From assembly GCA_013177935.1 (NCBI GenBank), contig JABLXZ010000001.1:285794-349793 (forward strand): a stretch of DNA of 64,000 nucleotides, read 5' to 3'. Under the pieces are notes generated by a model. It searched no databases and was not told the origin of the DNA. It saw nothing but the letters and a program-made list of their open reading frames with translations. Numbering within the stretch: the stretch's first letter is position 1; the number at the start of each line of letters is the position of its first letter. Position numbers and translations under genes: made by a program. The stretch comes from a candidate division WOR-3 bacterium. GTDB taxonomy: Bacteria > Hydrothermota > Tepidihabitantia > Tepidihabitantales > Tepidihabitantaceae. Positions 1-8,254 of this stretch are shown here, one piece after another.

Positions 1-1200
1 GTTGAACTTTTCTTTTCCCAGCCAGTTTTCCAATCGCTCAGCGGCTCGCGTGAATACCTCGACATTGGCGCCCCGAAATAGATAAATTGACTGTTTGTCG
101 TCCCCAACAATAAAGATTGTGGGGGTAATACCCTTGGCGGTTTTTGCGCCTGCGCCGGAGCGCCACTCTTCGGTCAGTTTGTCAATGATTTCCCATTGGA
201 GAAAGGAGGTGTCCTGAAATTCATCAACCAGGATATGGTCGGTGCGTTCATCAAAGGCATAGAGGATATTCTGCCACTCATCATGCTGGCTGATAAGTTT
301 CAGAGCAAGGATTTCCATATCGTCATAGTCAACCTGGCCCAATTCGTGCTTCATCCCTTCGTAGGCTTTGAGGAAAATTTCCCGAAACAGCCAGAACTGT
401 TTGGCAAACTGGTGCTGGGCACGCGCGTTGAGCAGCAACCAGCGATAGCGCGCCATTAGTTGCGCCCACTTTCGTTCTTCAGTAGTGAATCCCTGTCGGC
501 GTGGGTCTTTATTTTTTGTTAAGAATGTAAGTTCGTGATTTTGCAGATGGCGGTAAGCGTATTCGATTGTTTCCGGTGTAAAGTTGTCAGGAAAAAGGAG
601 GTGGTAATTATCTATTTTGTCGTTCCCGACCGGATGTTCTTTTAACTGACAGGCAAGTTCGCAAATTTCCTGTGCCATTCTGTTTTGGATGGTAACGCGG
701 AGCGTAGCGATGCGCCGTTTAAAGAGTTGATTAAAAAGTTCCGACAGTTTATCCCAGTTTTGTTTGGTTTCGGTAGTTATCAGGTCAAGGAGCAACTGGT
801 ACTCCTTGGAATCCACATTCTCTTCAGCGATTTTCATCAGGGTGTCATACTTTGTCTGTTGCCACAAAGATTCCGCATCGGTAAGCGCCTGAGGGTTGGG
901 GTCGATATCAAGGAGATAGGCAAATCGGCGTACCAGCGAAAAGCAGAAGGAATGAATCGTAGAAATCCGCAGTTTCAAGATGTTGTCGCGTAAGAGTTGA
1001 GAGAGTTTTGGGTCGGTTTCTGCCGCCTTTTTCAGAATCCGTTCTTTCATTTCGGTTGCCGCTTTGTCGGTGAAGGTGATGGTAAGAATCCGTTCTGGTG
1101 GGACATTTTGCCTTAACAGTTGGATGTACCGTTCGCTCAGTTGCTCGGTTTTGCCTGAACCGGCAGGGGCAAAAACCACTTTGCTCTGCAGTTCGTTCAT
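1..1200 (-). CDS. addA: AddA-like UvrD/Rep-family helicase-nuclease, N-terminal 400 residues (cut by window edge)
   Basis: The reading frame is open from an ATG at 1200 to the window's left edge and gives 400 residues. Walker A APAGSGKT is at residues 11-18, ITFTDKAATEMKERI (motif Ia type) follows, then a Walker B region with LVDEFQDTSFLQWE and a motif III region with VGDDKQSIYLFRGA. These are superfamily 1A helicase motifs in the spacing of AddA/RecB proteins. The family pairs with AddB to unwind and resect double-strand breaks for recombination. The start codon follows the stop of the addB-like gene with no spacer, so the two are translated together. The C-terminal helicase and nuclease parts lie outside the window, so AddA rather than another UvrD paralogue is inferred from the AddB neighbour. 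Confidence 0.88.
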   Translation of the reverse strand, partial: MNELQSKVVFAPAGSGKTEQLSERYIQLLRQNVPPERILTITFTDKAATEMKERILKKAAETDPKLSQLLRDNILKLRISTIHSFCFSLVRRFAYLLDIDPNPQALTDAESLWQQTKYDTLMKIAEENVDSKEYQLLLDLITTETKQNWDKLSELFNQLFKRRIATLRVTIQNRMAQEICELACQLKEHPVGNDKIDNYHLLFPDNFTPETIEYAYRHLQNHELTFLTKNKDPRRQGFTTEERKWAQLMARYRWLLLNARAQHQFAKQFWLFREIFLKAYEGMKHELGQVDYDDMEILALKLISQHDEWQNILYAFDERTDHILVDEFQDTSFLQWEIIDKLTEEWRSGAGAKTAKGITPTIFIVGDDKQSIYLFRGANVEVFTRAAERLENWLGKEKFN

Positions 1201-4077
1201 TTAACCTCCGTTGTCATCTTCCGACGCCTCTGTTTTGTAACCGCAGGTGAATTGAAAGTCGCAGTTGCGACAGTTGTTTTTCTTACTGGGTTGGGCAATA
1301 AACTTACCCATTCTAATGGCTTCAACGATTTCAGTGGCGTTTGGAATTGCCGCCTGAATTAAATCAGCAACGGTAGTTTCTTTTTTGGCGAGCCAGTTGA
1401 TTTCGGCACGGCGGATGTGATAAAAACCAATATTGTCAACATTCTTTTGCGCGAACTCTTCTTGTTTCGAGAGCAGGTGAGCATAAAGTGGCAACTGGAG
1501 ATGGGTGCGGTATTTTATTACATCCTGCTTGGAAATCAGGTCGGTGCCGGTTTTGTAATCGAGAATTCGAACCGCTGTGTCTGATGAGTCGATGCGGTCA
1601 ATTCGGCCCTTCACCTTAATGTTCGGGGCAATGGCGCCCTTGAGTACATATTCAGTTTTAAAAGGTAAAAATCCTTCGTTGCGTAATTCCTTTTCCTGTT
1701 CGATAAACCGGGGCAAAATGTTTTTGAAAACCCGGCGGGTTACTTCAGCCCAGAACCGGGGTAATCCGGCATCTTTTAAAACCCGGTTGAGCAACCTTTC
1801 GGCATTTGATTCAATTTCTTTAAGGGATGGGATGGTTGCGCCGGAATAAATAAGTTTAAAGATGTTGTGGAGCAAAATACCCCACTGCTGGGCATCAATC
1901 ACATACTCCGGTTCCGGTGGTATTTCCAGCCCTAACACATCTTCAAGATAAAACATAAATGGACAGCGCCGATAGCGCTCCAGGGCAGTAACCGAAATGT
2001 AGGAGTTAGGACCAAATCGGTGACTGATAATTTTCTGAACCTCTGGCTCGGCTGAGAAGTCAACCGAATGTGTGAGTTGTTCGAGGGTGACATTTGACAT
2101 TTTCCCAAGATAGAGCTGGTGTTCTATTTCTGAGTAGATAACGGTGTTTTCTGTAAGATGGCGGGGTTCGGCAATTGCGATGCTGGGTTTAATGTCCGGC
2201 AGGAATGGTGTAGGCAGCACCGGATTGCCATCCTGGGTTTCAGGAAAACTGAGGAATGGTTGATTAAGGCAGGAACCGAGCGTGCGGTGAAAGTGGAATC
2301 GCTGCCAATCTCGATGCCAATCGATGTCCGGCAAACCCAGTTGTTTTCTTATTTTTTCGGGAATGAGCGGGTCGGGTTGATAGGCACCGGGCAGGGCATT
2401 TTCGGTTAAGCCGGCAAAGTACAAATTGTCCGCGGCGATACCCAGCATCTCTTCCATACTGAGGACAACAACCCCTTGCTGGTCCGGTTCCGAAGTTTTC
2501 GGGTTCAGGGATAGTAACTGGTTGATAATTTTTATGAAGTCGGTGCGGGTTTCTTTACTGGCACCAAAATCGGCTTCAAATTCAACGATAGTGTCAAGGA
2601 TGTCGTACAGTTTTTTGCGGTCTTCAACCATTTCTGAACCAACCGGGTCGTCGGGAGCAATGTTGGTGCCGAAATCAACGGTTTCGAGAAACTGTTTGAG
2701 CCGGTGTGCCTGACTGCCGAGCGTGTCGGCTGGTTCAAGGATTTTTTCGGTAATACCCAGCGCCTGACGGACGCGTTGCTGGATTTCGCGTAGGAAACGG
2801 GCTTCCGGTTCGGATTCGTCCAGTGTTTCAGCACGGATTATCCTTTCGGCAATATTGTGCCAGTTTTCTCTGCCTTTGATGATGCCGGCGCGGCGGGAGA
2901 CGATGTTGAGCATCCGGGCGGCGCGGTTACGGCTATTTAGTCCGGTGTGCGGGTCAATCGCGTTGTTGTCTTCAGATAGGCGCAAGAGCCTGGGGAAGAA
3001 GGGGGAAGAGAATGCGGCGGTCGTGGAAACCCGTTCGTAGTCGGTGTTCAGGGCGTTGAGGAGTTCGAGCACGGCAATTATTGGCGGCGCTGAGGATAGC
3101 GGCGATTCGGGATAGATGGTGAACGGGATTTCGTAATGACGAAAGATGCGGTTGACGAGCGGTGCGTACTCGTTAAGACGGGGAAAGACGACATATGTGT
3201 TCTTTAATCCTGATTTTTCCGCCTGAAGTCGTAAATGCCGGCAGATGCCAGTAACTTCGTCTTCGGCGGTAGGAAAACGCCATATCGTCGGTACTGTTTC
3301 TTTGTTCTTCTCAAAGGCTAAAGGATGCAATGTAAAACCCGGTTGGGAGAGGATAAAATCGTTAAATATCCGGGCAAGGTCGTAACCGGGATTAGGGTCA
3401 GAAGCACCATAGCCTAAAGCAAGGGTGTGTTCTGCTTTATCAATCAGTGCGGCAATGAGTTCCATCTCGAGCCGGTTGGGTGCAACAAAACTGTCAAGAA
3501 TAAGAACCTTTATTGTGGGAACTTTTTCAAGGAGCCAGGGTGCCTGACTGAAAATGTCTTCGCTGTCAATCCAGCCCGATTCTTTAAGGGAACTGTTGTA
3601 ATCGTTCATTATCTGGTGGGCGTCAAGTAAACGCTGGAGTACCTTTTCGTGACCAATGAATACATCCATTTTCTTAAGCCGTTCGGGTAGAGTGTTCTGT
3701 TCTTCCGGTGTGATGTGGCGTTTCAGGTCTTCGATAAATCGGGCAACAACCTGGGCATAACCAATTGTGACTTTTTTCTTTTTGCCGAGAAACAACTGGC
3801 GAATGAGAAGGGGTTTTAACTCATCGGGAAAGGGGCGCCGGTCGCTGTACTCACTGTTGAGTTTCAGGGCAAACTGGCGCAGGGTGAAGAATGCCGGTGG
3901 AATAAATGCCGATTTGCCATAAATCTGAGCGAAGAGCACCTGAGTGGCGCGCAGTTTTCGGGGGCTGGGCGTAAAGTAAAAAATTTCCTGAGGTAACACA
4001 CCAATTTTCAAGGCCATTTTAAGAAGTTGTTCGGTGGCGTTCGGGCAGGAAAATGGAGCAAGAAACAGTTGACGCAT
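1201..4077 (-). CDS. addB: AddB-like helicase/exonuclease subunit with PD-(D/E)XK nuclease and Fe-S cysteines
   Basis: This 958-residue protein has a degenerate helicase-like body and a C-terminal RecB-type nuclease. The nuclease signature is the block GRIDRIDSSD...RILDYKTG, which holds the catalytic D and the DYK lysine. One cysteine in RYRRCPFMFYLEDVLG and the C-terminal trio C936, C939 and C945 (CRNCDFQFTC) match the four-cysteine 4Fe-4S staple of AddB. I see no intact Walker A at the N-terminus, so the helicase motor is probably AddA. The ATG at 4077 lacks an obvious ribosome site and lies 59 bp after the small basic gene. AddAB processes double-strand breaks in the cytoplasm. Sequence divergence leaves some doubt between AddB and another PD-(D/E)XK partner of a UvrD protein. 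Confidence 0.85.
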   Translation of the reverse strand: MRQLFLAPFSCPNATEQLLKMALKIGVLPQEIFYFTPSPRKLRATQVLFAQIYGKSAFIPPAFFTLRQFALKLNSEYSDRRPFPDELKPLLIRQLFLGKKKKVTIGYAQVVARFIEDLKRHITPEEQNTLPERLKKMDVFIGHEKVLQRLLDAHQIMNDYNSSLKESGWIDSEDIFSQAPWLLEKVPTIKVLILDSFVAPNRLEMELIAALIDKAEHTLALGYGASDPNPGYDLARIFNDFILSQPGFTLHPLAFEKNKETVPTIWRFPTAEDEVTGICRHLRLQAEKSGLKNTYVVFPRLNEYAPLVNRIFRHYEIPFTIYPESPLSSAPPIIAVLELLNALNTDYERVSTTAAFSSPFFPRLLRLSEDNNAIDPHTGLNSRNRAARMLNIVSRRAGIIKGRENWHNIAERIIRAETLDESEPEARFLREIQQRVRQALGITEKILEPADTLGSQAHRLKQFLETVDFGTNIAPDDPVGSEMVEDRKKLYDILDTIVEFEADFGASKETRTDFIKIINQLLSLNPKTSEPDQQGVVVLSMEEMLGIAADNLYFAGLTENALPGAYQPDPLIPEKIRKQLGLPDIDWHRDWQRFHFHRTLGSCLNQPFLSFPETQDGNPVLPTPFLPDIKPSIAIAEPRHLTENTVIYSEIEHQLYLGKMSNVTLEQLTHSVDFSAEPEVQKIISHRFGPNSYISVTALERYRRCPFMFYLEDVLGLEIPPEPEYVIDAQQWGILLHNIFKLIYSGATIPSLKEIESNAERLLNRVLKDAGLPRFWAEVTRRVFKNILPRFIEQEKELRNEGFLPFKTEYVLKGAIAPNIKVKGRIDRIDSSDTAVRILDYKTGTDLISKQDVIKYRTHLQLPLYAHLLSKQEEFAQKNVDNIGFYHIRRAEINWLAKKETTVADLIQAAIPNATEIVEAIRMGKFIAQPSKKNNCRNCDFQFTCGYKTEASEDDNGG

Positions 4078-4136
4078 AACTAAGATTTCAAAGAGTTAAT
4101 TTACCTCTTCCGTAAATTTGATGTTTTTGCCGCGCA

Positions 4137-4244
4137 CTACTGCCGGGAGGCTTGCAACGCCTTCTTGCGGGCTTCTTCCCGGCGCCTTTTCTTTAATATC
4201 CAGCGATGACGCATCCGTTTTACCTTTGTTTTGCTTCTGGGCAT
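4137..4244 (-). CDS. 35-residue highly basic protein, possibly AURKAIP1/COX24 (bS22)-like ribosomal protein
   Basis: A 35-codon frame beginning MPRSKTKVKRMRHRW and ending at TAG is preceded by the strong ribosome site AAAGGAGG, 5 nt before the ATG. About half its residues are Lys or Arg. The MP-start, the K-rich head, a central KRMRHRW and a KKRRREEARKK tail resemble the 30-40 residue AURKAIP1/COX24-domain proteins of Bacteroidota and other phyla, which are small ribosomal proteins. The gene is in the asnS operon, 35 bp after an EF-Tu-domain-like protein, which fits a translation role. The real-gene call rests on the ribosome site, composition and context; the family assignment is only a resemblance made by eye. 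Confidence 0.6.
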   Translation of the reverse strand: MPRSKTKVKRMRHRWILKKRRREEARKKALQASRQ

Positions 4245-4279
4245 ACTCCTCCTTTTATAGCAGCGCTACTAATGGAATC

Positions 4280-4537
4280 TTAATCAGTAACCTTAAACAC
4301 CTCATCATGTTCGTGGACCCGTGCCGTAACCTTCATTCCGGCTTCCTGACCAACTTCAATCCGGTTTACCGGTGCATGTTCAATCTGGAGCGATTCGACA
4401 ATCTGGGTGTGGTCGGTGGTGTGACCTTTGATGTGAATTTTATCACCCACGGCAATTGGTCCAGCGGTTGCCCTGACCACGGCGACGCCGATTTTGCCAA
4501 AGTAGTGGGTAATAACTCCGACTTTTGTTTCAGGCAT
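4280..4537 (-). CDS. Translation elongation factor-like protein (stand-alone EF-Tu domain 2 type)
   Basis: The 85-residue protein starts MPETKVGVITHYFGKIGVAV and has the beta-barrel pattern of translation-factor domain 2 (VGDKIHIKG, then VESLQIEHAPVNRIEVGQEAGMKV). There is no GTPase domain. Such single-domain proteins are annotated across bacteria and archaea as translation elongation factor-like; their job is not established. The ATG follows an AAAAGGAGG site placed just over the asnS stop, with 12 bp between the two genes, so it is co-expressed with the synthetase. Confidence 0.85.
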   Translation of the reverse strand: MPETKVGVITHYFGKIGVAVVRATAGPIAVGDKIHIKGHTTDHTQIVESLQIEHAPVNRIEVGQEAGMKVTARVHEHDEVFKVTD

Positions 4538-4549
4538 TTTAACCTCCTT

Positions 4550-5839
4550 TTAAGGATAAACCTTTTCCAAAAGTCGCGGGAAAGGAATTGTTTCCCGCAC
4601 ATGCTTTAAGCCACAAATCCAGGCGACGGTACGCTCCAATCCCAAGCCAAATCCGGAGTGGGGAAAAGAGCCAAATCGGCGTAAATCAAGGTACCAGGAG
4701 TAGGCGTCGCGCGGTAGGTTGAACTCCTTAATCCTCTGTTCAAGGGTCGCTAAATCATCTTCTCTCTGGCCGCCACCAATAATTTCACCATAACCTTCTG
4801 GAGCAATCATATCAACTCCGAGCGCTAGTTCAGGGTTTTCCGGGGCACGCTTCATATAGAACGCCTTAATCTTAGCAGGAAAACGGTGAATCATCACCGG
4901 AGTGTTGAACGCCTGACTTATCACCGTTTCTTCATCACCGCCAAAGTCGTCGCCAAACTCTATTGGTTTACCGGCATTTTTTAAAATCTCCAGCGCCTCG
5001 CGATAGGTGATGCGCGGAAATGGTTTCTTTACCGCCTGAAGTTTGGTGATATCCCGTTCCAGCGTTTCCAGTTCTGGTTGGCGTTTTTCGAGGATGCGAT
5101 TAATTAGATAGCAAATCATATCTTCCATTAAATCCATTGTGCCGTCAAGGTCGAGGAAAGCGATTTCTGGTTCGAGCATCCAGAATTCGGTGAGATGACG
5201 CCGGGTTTTGGACTTCTCAGCACGAAATGTCGGACCAAAGCAGTAGGTTTTACGCACCGCGGCGCAGAGCGCTTCATTGTACAGTTGTCCGGACTGGGTA
5301 AGGTAAACCTGTTCGCCGTAGTAGTCGACCGGGAACAGGGTTGTTGTGCCTTCGACTGATGCCGGGGTTAATATCGGGGTGTCGCAACAGAGAAACCCTT
5401 GTTCTTCAAGATAGTCCCGCAGCGCCTTGATAATTTCATTCCGAATGCGTAAAATCGCCACCTGGCGACGGGAGCGTAACCAGAGGTGCCGGTTTGCCAT
5501 CAAAAACTCAATGCCATGTTCTTTGGGTGTAATCGGATAAGGTTCGGCAAGGGCTATGACTTTGAGGTCCTGCGCGGTGAGTTCATAACCTCCTGGTGCC
5601 CTTTTTTCTTCCCGTGCTGTTCCGGTGATTTCTACAGCGGACTCCTGCGGGATTGAGTCGGCAAGTTCAAACGCCTCCGCTGGTACACTGTTTTGAACAA
5701 AAACACACTGGATAATTCCGGTTCCGTCTCGCAGGAGTACAAACCGAACCTTTCCCGAAGAGCGTTTGTTGTAAACCCAGCCGGTCAGCCGAACCTGCTT
5801 GCCAACCCAGGCGCCAATTTTTTCAACTGTTGTGTCCAT
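4550..5839 (-). CDS. asnS: Asparaginyl-tRNA synthetase
   Basis: The 429-residue class IIb synthetase charges tRNA-Asn with asparagine in the cytoplasm. An N-terminal OB-fold anticodon-binding domain (GWVYNKRSSGKVRFVLLRDG, residues 20-39) leads to the catalytic core. Motif 2 FRAEKSKTRRHLTEFW is at residues 205-220 and motif 3 GFGLGLERTVAW is near the C-terminus. HLTEFWMLEPE favours AsnRS over AspRS. The frame is open 120 bp further upstream, but I place the start at the ATG at 5839 because a TTGACT/TACAAT promoter ends 7 nt before it and the extension would contain that promoter. It heads the operon with the EF-like gene, the small basic gene and addBA. Confidence 0.95.
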   Translation of the reverse strand: MDTTVEKIGAWVGKQVRLTGWVYNKRSSGKVRFVLLRDGTGIIQCVFVQNSVPAEAFELADSIPQESAVEITGTAREEKRAPGGYELTAQDLKVIALAEPYPITPKEHGIEFLMANRHLWLRSRRQVAILRIRNEIIKALRDYLEEQGFLCCDTPILTPASVEGTTTLFPVDYYGEQVYLTQSGQLYNEALCAAVRKTYCFGPTFRAEKSKTRRHLTEFWMLEPEIAFLDLDGTMDLMEDMICYLINRILEKRQPELETLERDITKLQAVKKPFPRITYREALEILKNAGKPIEFGDDFGGDEETVISQAFNTPVMIHRFPAKIKAFYMKRAPENPELALGVDMIAPEGYGEIIGGGQREDDLATLEQRIKEFNLPRDAYSWYLDLRRFGSFPHSGFGLGLERTVAWICGLKHVRETIPFPRLLEKVYP

Positions 5840-5846
5840 TGGCTTA

Positions 5847-5874
5847 ATTGTAAGATGACGGAATATTAAGTCAA
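5847..5874 (-). promoter_or_regulatory. Promoter of asnS (leaderless)
   Basis: On the minus strand TTGACT (5869-5874), a 16-nt spacer and TACAAT (5847-5852) are followed by 7 nt and then the asnS ATG. A start point 6-8 nt after the -10 box would fall at the ATG itself, leaving no room for a ribosome site. Confidence 0.75.
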
Positions 5875-6242
5875 GCACACAGCCTGGCGAATGATATACA
5901 TTCAAGAACCATTTACCCCCTATATATAAATAATACGAAAATTCACCCCAGAGTGACAAAAAACAACTCCCTGCACAGTCCGGGGGTAATTCCTGGGATA
6001 GTCTCTAATACCTCCTTCTTCGCCGTAAGTGCGGTAGCGTGGAAGACCGATAGTGCGGTAGCCGTGATTGCGGCGTTCGGTTCTATCTTATTGATAGTAC
6101 TGAATGTTATGCCTGGTGTCGTATCTGATACTCATATTGGACAACTTTGTCCGGTAATCTGGCAAACTGTTTTTGATGCCGTTTTTGGTTCTGTTTCCGG
6201 GGGTGTTGGCAGACCGGTATTTATGAGCCCTTTCTTAGCAGA
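5875..6242. other. Intergenic region with a doubtful 97-codon frame
   Basis: About 370 bp separate the asnS promoter from the end of the larA homologue. A GTG-initiated plus frame (5953-6246) would encode 97 hydrophobic residues made of two imperfect copies of a roughly 40-residue unit, beginning VIPGIVSNTSFFAVSAVAW and VMPGVVSDTHIGQLCPVIW. It lacks a ribosome site and its last codons overlap the 3' end of larA. I do not call it a gene. An AT-rich stretch with TATATATAAATAATA lies at 5920-5936. Confidence 0.3.
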
Positions 6243-7466
6243 TTAAGGGTTAATCGGTATCGGAACTACCGCACCGGCATCAGGTATGATGTATATTCGG
6301 GCGCTGTTTCCCAGCTCGTTGAACGCTGCGGCAAGTGCCTGTTGGATTGAAGGGAACGGGGTCATAAAACAGGATTTGACAACCTGGTCTTCAATACCCA
6401 TCACCGTGTAAAGTTTTGCCTTTTGCATCGCCCGTGCAAGTCGCGCCGCCTTATACCAGCCGGGATGGTCCGATTTTTCGCCCTGGAGGAGACGGTTAGG
6501 TTGGTTACAGATGGAAAGTACCCGGATGAACTCATCGTTGCCGATTCCCTGGTGGCAGCGCGACACCGTAATTTGAATGCCCCCATCTTTTAATGCGTAA
6601 ATGCCAAACTCAAGGGCACGCTGGGACTGATAGAAGTTGATATCATAAGGGGGTTGCAGGATACTCAAAACAATGTCCGCTTTTTCTTTGATGGGCAGGG
6701 CAAAAAGCCGGTAGGCATCGGCACAGGCGTTTTCAAATGAACTAAAGAGGTCGCCGTAATGAACCGACAAAATACGGTGGTTTGCGTCCTGGACAATCTG
6801 AATTGAGAAGAGGGGTTTGGCAACCATTTTTGCCGCTTCGGTCATGTCGAGGTGGACCGGGTTGTTTTTTAACGAGAGCGGTGCCGAAGCGGGATGGAGT
6901 AAGAGGTTGTGGTTGTGAATTGTTGTTTCGTATGCGGCACAGCCCGGGATAAAACACTTTCTGCCACCGGTATATCCGGCAAAGTAATGGGGTTCAATTG
7001 AGTTGATTGTGAGAATGGCGTCAGCCCAGAGAATCTGGCGGTTGAGAAAAACATCGGTATTGAACGAAGTTTTGCCCAGGAAAAATAGAGCGGAACGGTC
7101 TCGAGCGTCGTGTTGAACGATTGCTGAAGATAAAGCGGAAAAGGTGTCTGAACCGAGAATTGTTTTTAACTCATCTTCGGTCGCTTTGCGATGGGTACCC
7201 AAACCGACAAGGATTTTTGTTTGCCGGGAGCAAAGAACCGGCAGAAGTGGAGTGAGAAAGGGCTGATTGGGAGTGGGTCGGGTGTAGTCGTTGACCAGAA
7301 TCAGTATCCGCTGGTACTTTTCGATAAATTCAGTCGCTGAATTGATAACCGGTTGAAGTGGAACATCAACGATTTTTTGAGGAACCGGGGTTAAAATTCC
7401 GAGGATGTTTTCTTCTGGGACCTCAACCGTTTCACACCTGTCTCCGAAGCGTAGACTTAAATCCAT
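6243..7466 (-). CDS. larA: LarA-family nickel-pincer racemase (lactate racemase-like)
   Basis: The 407-residue protein has the LarA (DUF2088) fold. H92 in GLGTHRKATEDE, H160 and K170 in EPHYFAGYTGGRK, and H186 in TTIHNHN reproduce H174, K184 and H200 of Lactiplantibacillus LarA with identical 10- and 16-residue spacings, and H108 nearly so. In the family the lysine binds the nickel-pincer cofactor and the histidines act as acid-base and metal ligands. LarA proteins racemise lactate or other alpha-hydroxy acids. No cofactor genes (larB, larC, larE) are in the window, so the substrate cannot be named. It is transcribed alone, divergently from purE, from a promoter abutting its start. Confidence 0.85.
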   Translation of the reverse strand: MDLSLRFGDRCETVEVPEENILGILTPVPQKIVDVPLQPVINSATEFIEKYQRILILVNDYTRPTPNQPFLTPLLPVLCSRQTKILVGLGTHRKATEDELKTILGSDTFSALSSAIVQHDARDRSALFFLGKTSFNTDVFLNRQILWADAILTINSIEPHYFAGYTGGRKCFIPGCAAYETTIHNHNLLLHPASAPLSLKNNPVHLDMTEAAKMVAKPLFSIQIVQDANHRILSVHYGDLFSSFENACADAYRLFALPIKEKADIVLSILQPPYDINFYQSQRALEFGIYALKDGGIQITVSRCHQGIGNDEFIRVLSICNQPNRLLQGEKSDHPGWYKAARLARAMQKAKLYTVMGIEDQVVKSCFMTPFPSIQQALAAAFNELGNSARIYIIPDAGAVVPIPINP

Positions 7467-7471
7467 AGTTT

Positions 7472-7499
7472 ATTTTAATGGAAAACCGAAAATTTACAA
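7472..7499 (-). promoter_or_regulatory. Promoter of larA homologue (leaderless)
   Basis: On the minus strand TTGTAA (7494-7499), 16 nt, and TAAAAT (7472-7477) are followed by 5 nt and the ATG at 7466. The -35 is weaker than elsewhere in the window, but the geometry is the same. Confidence 0.6.
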
Positions 7500-7558
7500 G
7501 ATGTTAAACCCACAATCAGTGTTAGAGGGCTTACCGGAAAGGATTCACCAATTTATTC

Positions 7559-7573
7559 GGTAAGTTACTTACC
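7559..7573. repeat. Perfect 15-bp palindrome between larA and purE
   Basis: GGTAAGT-T-ACTTACC is a perfect inverted repeat with 7-bp arms around one base. The arms are too close for an RNA hairpin, so it looks more like a DNA-binding site for a dimeric regulator. It lies between the divergent larA and purE promoters, about 110 bp upstream of the purE -35 box. Confidence 0.45.
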
Positions 7574-7580
7574 TAACCGT

Positions 7581-7599
7581 TCAGGGAGTCGTTCCCCTA
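7581..7599 (+). repeat. Dispersed intergenic element, copy 1
   Basis: The 19 bp TCAGGGAGTCGTTCCCCTA match 18 of 19 bases of the reverse complement at 57158-57176. Flanks can extend the pairing (TTCA/TGAA around GGGA/TCCC), so the RNA could fold. Confidence 0.5.
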
Positions 7600-7682
7600 T
7601 TGAATCGGGTAATCGCCTCCGGGTGGATATTACCAATAATGTTCTATCTTTTATGCCAGTTAAATAGAGATTCAATTGTGAT

Positions 7683-7710
7683 TTGACAGGAATTATCGCT
7701 TTGCTATCAT
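7683..7710 (+). promoter_or_regulatory. Promoter of the purE operon (leaderless)
   Basis: TTGACA (7683-7688), 16 nt and TATCAT (7705-7710) end 5 nt before the purE ATG at 7716. The -35 box itself contains a TTG in frame with purE, which a longest-frame rule would wrongly take as the start. Confidence 0.8.
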
Positions 7711-7715
7711 TGGGT

Positions 7716-8225
7716 ATGAGCGATAAAAATCAACCAGTCGTTGCTATTGTAATGGGTAGTCATAAAGATTATGATGTGATGGAAGAAGCAAAGAAGGTGT
7801 TAGACGGGTTCGGGGTGGCGAATGAGATACGGGTGATATCCGCACATCGGACACCCGCCGTATGCCAGGAGTTTGCGGTTAATGCGGCAAAACGAGGCAT
7901 TAAGGTGATAATTGCTGGTGCGGGAAAAGCGGCTCACCTTGCGGGAGTGATTGCTTCCTGGACAACATTACCGGTTATCGGGGTTCCTTTGGACGGCGGA
8001 ATGGAGGGTATTGACGCCCTGTTGTCGATGGTGCAGATGCCCGGAGGTGTGCCGGTTGCCTGTATGGCGGTTGGGAAATCGGGAGCGATCAACAGCGCGC
8101 TTTTTGCGATAGAAATACTGGCGCTGGAAGATGAAGGGTTGCGGGTTAAACTGGACCAGTTTCGCGAGCGCCAGGCAAAAGAGGTAATAGAAAAGGACGA
8201 GAAACTTCGACGGGGTAAGGATTAA
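7716..8225 (+). CDS. purE: 5-(carboxyamino)imidazole ribonucleotide mutase / AIR carboxylase
   Basis: PurE carries out the carboxylation step that makes CAIR in purine synthesis. The 169-residue protein has the family's MGSHKDYDVM (start), SAHRTP with its catalytic histidine, GAGKAAHLAGVIA and QMPGGVPVACMAVGKSGAIN. I chose ATG 7716 because the promoter ends 5 nt upstream. No purK is visible, so whether it uses N5-CAIR (class I) or CO2 with AIR (class II) is open. It leads a seven-gene operon with purC. Confidence 0.92.
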   Translation: MSDKNQPVVAIVMGSHKDYDVMEEAKKVLDGFGVANEIRVISAHRTPAVCQEFAVNAAKRGIKVIIAGAGKAAHLAGVIASWTTLPVIGVPLDGGMEGIDALLSMVQMPGGVPVACMAVGKSGAINSALFAIEILALEDEGLRVKLDQFRERQAKEVIEKDEKLRRGKD

Positions 8226-8254
8226 ACTCGATAACCAATTGCAGGGAGACGGGG

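Noticed and set aside
4118-4609. A 163-codon plus-strand frame.
   Set aside because: It runs antisense through the small basic gene, the EF-like gene and the asnS end, all of which have ribosome sites or family matches.
7559-7573. Reading the larA-purE palindrome as a terminator hairpin.
   Set aside because: A one-base loop cannot form a hairpin of that kind and no T tract follows.
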